Part shown: positions 58,137-64,000 of the stretch, piece by piece
How the letters are laid out: each line of letters opens with the position of its first letter
How positions within the stretch are numbered: the first letter of the stretch is position 1
The notes under the pieces: generated by a model
The model's input: only the letters and a program-made list of their open reading frames with translations
Database searches by the model: none
What the model was told of the DNA's origin: nothing
Position numbers and translations under genes: made by a program
Source: Streptomyces solicavernae
GTDB lineage: Bacteria; Actinomycetota; Actinomycetes; Streptomycetales; Streptomycetaceae
Assembly (NCBI RefSeq): GCF_029968095.1
Contig: NZ_JASCIR010000021.1
Span: 43,460-107,459 of the forward strand
DNA: 64,000 bases
Direction: 5' to 3'

Positions 58137-59403
58137 CCACGCCCGCCGCACGCTCTCCCTGACCGCAGCCGTCGTCGCCGTACAGGCATCGTTCATCGGG
58201 CTCGCCGGCCGTGCTGCCGCAGCTCCCGAACCCAAGGACGACCCCTGCGAACTCATCGCGGGCCCCGCCAAGAAGTACTGCGAGAACGGCAAGGAAAACG
58301 CCACCCCCACCCCCCCCGCCGACGACGCCCTCAACACCCTCGACCCCCTCTCCTCCCTCGCCAAGGGCTGTGCCGACGCCGCCTCCTGGACCGTCGACAA
58401 ACTCAGCGCCGCCGTGAAGGACACCGCGAACGTCGACTTCACCAACCCGACGTTCCTGCAGCAGTACGCCGTCGTCTTCGCCGCGTCGACCATCCTCACC
58501 CTCCTCCTCTGGCTGCTCGCCGTGGCCAAGCGGGCCGTGCGGGGCGTGCCGCTCAGTACCGCCGTCGGGGAGGCCATCGGGTTCCTGTGGCTCACCGTGC
58601 TCGCCTCCGCGTTCACGCCGCTGATCCTCTACACCGTCGTCTCCGCGACCGACGGCGTCTCCGAAGTCCTCGCCAAGACCACCGGCGGCCAGACCGACGT
58701 CTTCTTCGGCTCGTTCTCCGAAGCGCTCAAGAAGGGCGAGGACATCGGCGGCGGGCCGATCATGCTGATCGTCGTCTCGCTCGTGTCGATCCTCGCCGCC
58801 GGCGTCCTCTGGCTGGAGCTCGTCATCCGCGCCGCCCTGCTGTACGTAGGGGCCCTGCTCGGCACCGTCGTGTACGCGGGACTCGTCGACAAGAACCTCT
58901 GGTCGCACGTACGCCGCTGGGCCGGGATCATGATCGCGGTGATCCTCGTGAAGCCCGTGATCGTCATCGTGCTCGGGCTCGCCGGCGCGCTCTCCGGCGA
59001 CGACGGGCCGGACGCGTTCTCCGCCGTCGTCTCCGGCCTCGCCATCATCCTGCTGGCCATCTTCGCGTCGGCGATGATCTACCGCTTCGTACCGGGATTC
59101 GGCGACGAGATCGCCGCCGGCCGCAGCAACCGCATCATGCAGAGCGCCGAGGGCAAGGCCGCCGCCGTCATCTCCTCGCCCGCCGCCCTCGTCTCGCAGG
59201 GCATCAAGACCCACAGCACCCGCGGCCGCGGCGGCGACGACAGCGGCGGCAGCAGCCCCCGCCCCGCCAACCCGGCCAGCGGCGGCGTCGCCGCACACGC
59301 CAACCGCAGCAGTACGAGCACGGCCGGCGCCACCCCCGCGCCCCGCACCGGAACCCACAGCAGCAGAGGCACGACCAACCGCACGGGAGGTGAGAGGCGT
59401 TGA
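58126..59403 (+). CDS. Polytopic membrane protein, VirB6/TrbL-like
   Basis: 425 residues: a Sec-like signal (LTAAVVAVQASFIGLAGRAA), an extracytoplasmic stretch, then five or six membrane segments (e.g. YAVVFAASTILTLLLWLLAV, IMLIVVSLVSILAAGVLWLE, RWAGIMIAVILVKPVIVIVL) and a Ser/Gly/Arg-rich C-terminal tail. Position and topology fit the inner-membrane channel component of T4SS. Overlaps both neighbours (11 bp and 4 bp). Confidence 0.82.
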   Translation: MPASHARRTLSLTAAVVAVQASFIGLAGRAAAAPEPKDDPCELIAGPAKKYCENGKENATPTPPADDALNTLDPLSSLAKGCADAASWTVDKLSAAVKDTANVDFTNPTFLQQYAVVFAASTILTLLLWLLAVAKRAVRGVPLSTAVGEAIGFLWLTVLASAFTPLILYTVVSATDGVSEVLAKTTGGQTDVFFGSFSEALKKGEDIGGGPIMLIVVSLVSILAAGVLWLELVIRAALLYVGALLGTVVYAGLVDKNLWSHVRRWAGIMIAVILVKPVIVIVLGLAGALSGDDGPDAFSAVVSGLAIILLAIFASAMIYRFVPGFGDEIAAGRSNRIMQSAEGKAAAVISSPAALVSQGIKTHSTRGRGGDDSGGSSPRPANPASGGVAAHANRSSTSTAGATPAPRTGTHSSRGTTNRTGGERR

Positions 59404-60950
59404 CGACCCAGTCCCACCAGGTCGCGCCCCGCCGCACATATCTGATCGGCCGGGCCAGGCCGAACGCGATCGTCGGCAAGAACCGCGAGACCGGCGAGAT
59501 CGCCCTGATCATCGCCGGAGCCTTCCTCGGCATGATGTGCGGCCTGCTCGTCCCCGTCCTCTCCCTGCGCATCGTGCTGCTCACCGGCTTCCCGATGCTG
59601 GCCCTCGCCGCGGTGTACGTGCCGTACAAGGGCCGTACGTTCTACCGCTGGTACGAGGTCAACCGCAGCTACAAGCGCAGCCTCCGCCAAGGAACCGCGT
59701 ACCGCTCCGCCGTCCCCGAGGCCGGAGTGCGGCTCGACGGGCGCGAGGTCGAGGTCGGGCCGCCGCCCGGCATCGGCCGTATCGCCTGGCTGGCCGCGCC
59801 CTTCGGCCCCGACGAGATCGCCGTGCTCCTGCACGCCGACCGCCGCACCGTCACCGCCGCCATCGAGATCGAAGGCCCGGGCGTCGGCCTGCGCGACAGC
59901 GAGGACCAGGAAGCCCTCGTCGACCGCTTCGGCACCCTCCTCAAGCACGTCGCGAACGGCGACGGCTTCGTCACCCGCCTCCAGATGCTCGCCCGCACCC
60001 TCCCCGCCGACCCCGACGCACACGCCAAGGACGTCACGGCCCGCGGCGACGACAAGGCACCGGCCTGGCTGCAGAGCTCGTACGACCAACTCCAGTCGAT
60101 GGTGTCGACCAGCAGCGAGCAGCACCGCGCGTACCTCGTCGCCTGCATGCACTACACCCGCGAACTCGCCGCCGAGGCCCAGGCCGTGGCCCGCGCCGCC
60201 CGTCCGCAGGGCAGCCGCAGGCTCGACAAGGACGCCGGGATCGCGGTCGTCATGGCCCGCGAGCTGACCGACATCTGCTCGCGCCTCCAGGAGGCCGACA
60301 TCCGCGTACGCCAGCCGCTCGGCCAGGGCCGGCTCGCCTCGCTCGTGCACTCCATGTACGACCCGGACCACCCCATCGACCACATCCAGGCCATGACCCA
60401 GCGCAACGCCTGGCCCGCCGAACTCGACGCCATGGAGCCCACGTTCCTCCAGGCCAAGACCCGCGAGTCCTCCACCCGCGCCCCCTGGTGCCACTCCACG
60501 GCCTGGGTGAAGGAGTGGCCGCTGACCCCCGTGGGCGTCAACTTCCTCGCGCCGCTGCTCGTCCACACCCCGGACGTGATCCGTACCGTCGCCGTCACCA
60601 TGGACCTCGAACCGACCGAGGTCGCCATCGAGCGGATGCTCACCGAGAAGACCAACGACGACGCGGAGGCCAGCCGCCAGGCCAAGATGAACCGCACCGT
60701 CGACCCCCGCGACGCCGCCGCCCACTCCCGCCTCGACCAGCGCGGCGAAGACCTGGCGAGCGGCGCGGCCGGCGTCAACCTCGTCGGATACATCACGGTG
60801 TCCGCCCGTACCCCCGAAGCACTCGCCCGCGACAAGCGGACAATCAGGGCCTCTGCGGGCAAGTCGTACCTCAAGCTGGAGTGGTGCGACCGCGAGCACC
60901 ATCGGGCGTTCGTGAACACGCTGCCGTTCGCGACCGGCATCCGACGCTAG
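59400..60950 (+). CDS. SCO6880-family protein (VirB3/VirB4 N-terminal-like)
   Basis: 516 residues. Two close membrane segments at the N terminus (EIALIIAGAFLGMMCGLLVP and VLLTGFPMLALAAVYVPYKG), like VirB3, followed by a large soluble domain that, in length and pattern, resembles the N-terminal domain of VirB4 without its ATPase (GIGRIAWLAAPFGPDEIAVL, RAYLVACMHYTRELAAEAQA, WCHSTAWVKEWP, LVGYITVSARTPE). It starts with TTG overlapping the previous stop, with GGAGG upstream. The following gene has the ATPase domain, so the VirB4 protein seems split. Names by family; function inferred. Confidence 0.82.
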   Translation: MTTQSHQVAPRRTYLIGRARPNAIVGKNRETGEIALIIAGAFLGMMCGLLVPVLSLRIVLLTGFPMLALAAVYVPYKGRTFYRWYEVNRSYKRSLRQGTAYRSAVPEAGVRLDGREVEVGPPPGIGRIAWLAAPFGPDEIAVLLHADRRTVTAAIEIEGPGVGLRDSEDQEALVDRFGTLLKHVANGDGFVTRLQMLARTLPADPDAHAKDVTARGDDKAPAWLQSSYDQLQSMVSTSSEQHRAYLVACMHYTRELAAEAQAVARAARPQGSRRLDKDAGIAVVMARELTDICSRLQEADIRVRQPLGQGRLASLVHSMYDPDHPIDHIQAMTQRNAWPAELDAMEPTFLQAKTRESSTRAPWCHSTAWVKEWPLTPVGVNFLAPLLVHTPDVIRTVAVTMDLEPTEVAIERMLTEKTNDDAEASRQAKMNRTVDPRDAAAHSRLDQRGEDLASGAAGVNLVGYITVSARTPEALARDKRTIRASAGKSYLKLEWCDREHHRAFVNTLPFATGIRR

Positions 60951-61001
60951 CCCCGGCCACCCGACGACGGCGATGACAGAGAAGGTAGAGGCGCCAAGCC
61001 C

Positions 61002-62423
61002 ATGCGAGATCCGCTGACCACGCTGACCGACGCCTTCACCTCCTTCCTGTTCGGAAAGGTGGAGACGACCCGCCTCCCGGTGCGCACCTCCACCGGCCAG
61101 GCCCAGGCGGTCTACCTGCCGACCGCCGCCCCCGGCCTCGGCGACTCCGGCGTGATCATCGGCCGCGAGGTCTACAGCGGCAAGGGCTACATCTACGACC
61201 CCTTCCAGCTGTACGGCCAGCAGCTCCCCGCCCCCCACTGGCTCGTCCTCGGCGAGTCCGGCAACGGCAAGTCGGCGCTGGAGAAGACGTACGTCCTACG
61301 CCAGTTGAGGTTCCGCGACCGCCAGGTCGTCGTCCTGGACGCCCAGGGCGAGGACGGCGTCGGCGAGTGGAACCTGATCGCCCAGGAGCTCGGCATAACG
61401 CCCATCCGCCTGGACCCGACCGTAGCCCTGGACACCGGCATCCGCCTCAACCCCCTCGACCCGTCGATCACGACGACGGGCCAGCTGGCGCTGCTCCGCA
61501 CGATCATCGAGGTGGCGATGGGCCACGGCCTGGACGAACGCTCCGGCTTCGCCCTGAAGGTCGCCCACGCCTACGTCAACGAGTCCATCGTCGACCGCCA
61601 GCCCGTCCTCACCGACATCGTCGAGCAACTCCGTCACCCCGAACCGGAGTCGGCGGAGGCCATGAACGTGGCCCTAGAGGACGTACGGGCCTGGGGCCTG
61701 GACGTCGCCCTCGTCCTGGACCGCCTGGTCGACGGCGACCTGCGCGGCATGTTCGACGGCCCGACGACCGTCGGCATCGACCTGGACGCCCCGCTCATCG
61801 TCTTCGACCTCTCCCACATCGACCGCAACTCCATCGCCATGCCCATCCTCATGGCGATCGTCGGTGTGTGGCTGGAGCACACCTGGATCCGCCCCGACCG
61901 CAAGAAGCGCATCTTTCTGGTGGAGGAGGCGTGGCACATCATCAACTCCCCCTTCGTCGCCCAGCTCTTCCAGCGCCTCCTGAAGTTCGGCCGCCGCCTC
62001 GGCCTCTCCTTCGTCGCCGTCGTCCACCACCTGAGCGACGTGGTGGACGGGGCCGCCGCCAAGGAAGCCGCCGCGATCCTCAAGATGGCCTCCACCAGAA
62101 CGATCTACGCCCAGAAGACCGACGAGGCCCGCGCCACCGGCCACGTACTCGGCCTGCCCCGCTGGGCCGTCGAGATCATCCCGACCCTCACCCCCGGCAT
62201 CGCCGTCTGGGACGTCAACGGCAACGTCCAGGTCGTCAAACACCTCATCACCGAGATGGAACGCCCCCTCGTCTACACCGACCGCGCCATGACCGAGTCG
62301 TCCCCCACCGAGGAGGACTCCCTCATGGCCGCGGCGGAGCAGGAGGCGGAGGAACGCGCGGCCCGCATGGAGCGGTACGCGGCCCACGCGGAACTCGGCG
62401 ACCCGGACGCAACGGTGGCCTGA
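61002..62423 (+). CDS. VirB4-like ATPase
   Basis: 473 residues with a RecA/VirB4-type ATPase: Walker A GESGNGKS (residues 84-91) and Walker B RIFLVEEAW (303-311), then VAVVHHLSDV and the C-terminal STRTIYAQKTDEARA. It lacks the long N-terminal domain of standard VirB4, which may be supplied by the preceding SCO6880-family protein. It would power the T4SS-like machine. The start ATG at 61002 is 51 bp after the previous stop; the next gene begins 1 bp later. Confidence 0.9.
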   Translation: MRDPLTTLTDAFTSFLFGKVETTRLPVRTSTGQAQAVYLPTAAPGLGDSGVIIGREVYSGKGYIYDPFQLYGQQLPAPHWLVLGESGNGKSALEKTYVLRQLRFRDRQVVVLDAQGEDGVGEWNLIAQELGITPIRLDPTVALDTGIRLNPLDPSITTTGQLALLRTIIEVAMGHGLDERSGFALKVAHAYVNESIVDRQPVLTDIVEQLRHPEPESAEAMNVALEDVRAWGLDVALVLDRLVDGDLRGMFDGPTTVGIDLDAPLIVFDLSHIDRNSIAMPILMAIVGVWLEHTWIRPDRKKRIFLVEEAWHIINSPFVAQLFQRLLKFGRRLGLSFVAVVHHLSDVVDGAAAKEAAAILKMASTRTIYAQKTDEARATGHVLGLPRWAVEIIPTLTPGIAVWDVNGNVQVVKHLITEMERPLVYTDRAMTESSPTEEDSLMAAAEQEAEERAARMERYAAHAELGDPDATVA

Positions 62424-62424
62424 C

Positions 62425-63921
62425 ATGCGCGACCCGCACCCCGAGCGCCGGGAGGACGGCGGCATCCCCGACGGCCTCCTCGTCGCCCTGCTCGCCTTCC
62501 TCCTCGGCCTCACCCTCCTCGTCTGGACCGCGACCGGCCTCTCCGCCCTCCTGGCCAAGGGCGCCTGGCCTGCCGGCGTCACCTTCACCCGCACCCCCCT
62601 CGCCCTACGGCACCTCATCTCCCAGCCCCACGACATCCCCGGCGCCTGGCCCGACTCCCCCGCCGCGTCCTTCTCCGGCTACGGCCTCTTCTGGGGGCTG
62701 TTCATCGGGCAGTTGATGGTGCTGACGGTGCTGGTGGTGTTCGTGATGGGGACGGTGGCGCGGTGGCGGGCGGTACGAAAGTCCCAGCGCGCCCGGACCG
62801 CGGCTGCGCTGCCGGCGGATCCCGCTCACCCCGTCCCCGCTGGGGGCAATCGTTCCGCGGGGCGGAAGGGGTGGGCACAGCCCCCGGCGCCGGGTGCGGT
62901 GGAGGAAGGGCCCGGCCCGGTCGACGCCCCCGCACCGGAGGTGCGAAGCACGTCCACCGAGTCGGCGGCGCTGTCAACACCCGCCGTGCCCACTCCCCGT
63001 ACGCCCCTGCTCTTCGCCCCCGCAGCTTCCAGAAAACCCCCCGCCGTACAGGCCGTCCAGGAGTCCGAGGGCCCAGCCCTGGTCCTCACCTCGGACCCCA
63101 CCCTGTGGCAGGACACGAAGGACGCACGGGCCAAGCTCGGCCCCGTACTCCTCTACGATCCCGAGCACCGCTGCGACACTCCCGCCCGCCTGCACTGGTC
63201 CCCCACCACCGGCTGCGAGGACCGGGACACCGCCGCCGCCCGCGCCAGGGCCCTGCTCGCCCCCGTACGCCCCACCGCCAGACTCGACGCGGTCACCGCA
63301 AGCACCGCCGAGACGCTGCTGCGCAGCTACCTGCACGCCGCCGCGGTCGACGGCCGCCCCTTCAAGCATGTGCACCGCTGGTCCCAGGGCAGCCAGGTCC
63401 AGGAGGCGGTACGCGTCCTGAGGACCAGCGGCAAGGCGGCCTCAGGGTCCGGCGGCGAGCTGGAGGCGGCTCTCACCGCGTACCCCGAACGCCGGGACAT
63501 GGCCCAGGAATTGACGGCCCGCGCCCTCTCCGCCCTGTTCTCGGTGCACATCCGCGAGGCCTGCACCCCGCACCGCACGGACACGCTCGCCCTGGATTCC
63601 TTCATCGCCGAGGGGGGCACTCTGTACGTGGTGGGTGAACCCATCGAGGATCCGAAGTCGGCGCCGGGAGCCATGCCGCTCCTCACGGCGCTCGCATCAA
63701 GCGTGGTCGAGCACGGCCGGCGCGTGGCCGCACGGTCATCCTCCGGTCGGCTCGACCCACCACTCTCGCTGATCCTCGACGATGTCGCCGCCGTCGCCCC
63801 GCTGCCCCAGCTGCCCGAACTCCTCGCCATGGGCACCGAGTCGGGCCTGCCCACGCTCGCCCTGCTCCGCTCCCGCGAACAGGCCCGCGCCCGCTGGCCA
63901 CATGACGATCTGCCGGTCTGA
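62425..63921 (+). CDS. Type IV coupling-protein-like protein lacking a P-loop
   Basis: 498 residues, two membrane segments (GLLVALLAFLLGLTLLVWTA and LMVLTVLVVFVMGTVARW), a Pro-rich linker and then a region like VirD4/TraD C-terminal of Walker A (EGPALVLTSDPTLWQD, KLGPVLLYDPEH). The Walker B-like LSLILDDVAAV is at about residue 445. No GxxGK(S/T) is present, the segment before LVLTSDP being low complexity. The sequence stops at ARARWPHDDLPV, earlier than in full T4CPs. It may be a pseudo-ATPase scaffold. Last gene of the operon. Confidence 0.85.
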   Translation: MRDPHPERREDGGIPDGLLVALLAFLLGLTLLVWTATGLSALLAKGAWPAGVTFTRTPLALRHLISQPHDIPGAWPDSPAASFSGYGLFWGLFIGQLMVLTVLVVFVMGTVARWRAVRKSQRARTAAALPADPAHPVPAGGNRSAGRKGWAQPPAPGAVEEGPGPVDAPAPEVRSTSTESAALSTPAVPTPRTPLLFAPAASRKPPAVQAVQESEGPALVLTSDPTLWQDTKDARAKLGPVLLYDPEHRCDTPARLHWSPTTGCEDRDTAAARARALLAPVRPTARLDAVTASTAETLLRSYLHAAAVDGRPFKHVHRWSQGSQVQEAVRVLRTSGKAASGSGGELEAALTAYPERRDMAQELTARALSALFSVHIREACTPHRTDTLALDSFIAEGGTLYVVGEPIEDPKSAPGAMPLLTALASSVVEHGRRVAARSSSGRLDPPLSLILDDVAAVAPLPQLPELLAMGTESGLPTLALLRSREQARARWPHDDLPV

Positions 63922-63958
63922 GAACCGGGCCTCAGGGAATGGGGCTGAACGCAAAAAT

Positions 63959-63993
63959 GCCTCAACCCCCGGACAGAGTCCGGGGGTTGAGGC
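63959..63993 (+). terminator. Strong terminator closing the T4SS-like operon
   Basis: GCCTCAACCCCCGGAC, loop AGA, GTCCGGGGGTTGAGGC (16-bp perfect stem), with AAAAA 5' and TAAAAGG 3'. Probably works on both strands. Confidence 0.92.
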
Positions 63994-64000
63994 TAAAAGG

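Noticed and set aside
56859..63921. Integrative conjugative element
   Set aside because: No integrase, relaxase, replication gene or flanking direct repeats were found in the window; the terminator closes the operon. A boundary beyond 64 kb cannot be excluded.

Overview
The window is a stretch of high-GC actinobacterial chromosome, almost certainly Streptomyces. Third codon positions are nearly always G or C, GTG and TTG starts and 4-bp ATGA/GTGA gene overlaps are common, and the gene set includes a TipA-type MerR regulator, mycothiol synthase, a DUF3180-containing folate cluster and an SCO6880-family protein. I see no rRNA, tRNA, CRISPR array, insertion sequence, integrase or phage gene. Function calls come from reading motifs, not from database searches.

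Left part (1-30 kb): a two-component system cut by the left edge; a MidA-type methyltransferase overlapping tail-to-tail with a solitary NADH dehydrogenase subunit D paralogue; two PH-domain membrane proteins; a coiled-coil membrane protein; an osmoprotectant-type ABC transporter beside a decayed esterase remnant; an LPG-synthase-like protein; the folate genes folP-(SnoaL-like)-folB-folK-DUF3180 converging on tilS-hpt-ftsH-folE; a zinc metalloprotease; a PBP4-type carboxypeptidase; inorganic pyrophosphatase; a ThrE-like exporter; a DedA protein; a TipA homologue and glutamate decarboxylase.

Middle part (30-48 kb) is mostly phosphate economy: a PI-PLC-like exported protein, a secreted 5'-nucleotidase, polyphosphate kinase followed by a CHAD (polyphosphate-binding) protein and a NUDIX hydrolase, the pstSCAB uptake operon with a PHO box, and a DUF47-pit pair. 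Mycothiol synthase, a GntR/ABC-transporter operon, a DGPF protein and a CsoR-type copper sensor sit among them.

Right part (48-64 kb): a lipoprotein, a 54-residue Cys-rich protein, an exported flavin oxidoreductase, a small secreted protein, a PAP2 phosphatase, a lytic transglycosylase/NlpC-P60 wall hydrolase, a DNA/protein-type methyltransferase, and then a six-gene operon that reads like a stripped-down type IV secretion system (small pilin-like protein, VirB8-like, VirB6-like, SCO6880 family, VirB4-like ATPase, coupling-protein-like), closed by a strong terminator at the right edge.

The most interesting points are: (1) the MidA/NuoD pair, where the arginine methylated in mitochondrial NDUFS2 is conserved but the quinone tyrosine is a tryptophan; (2) a TipA homologue that keeps its operator and internal start but has Gly at the cysteine that captures thiopeptides; (3) the relaxase-less T4SS-like operon whose coupling-type protein has no P-loop. 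Short tandem repeats are unusually frequent, both in frame at protein ends and between genes.
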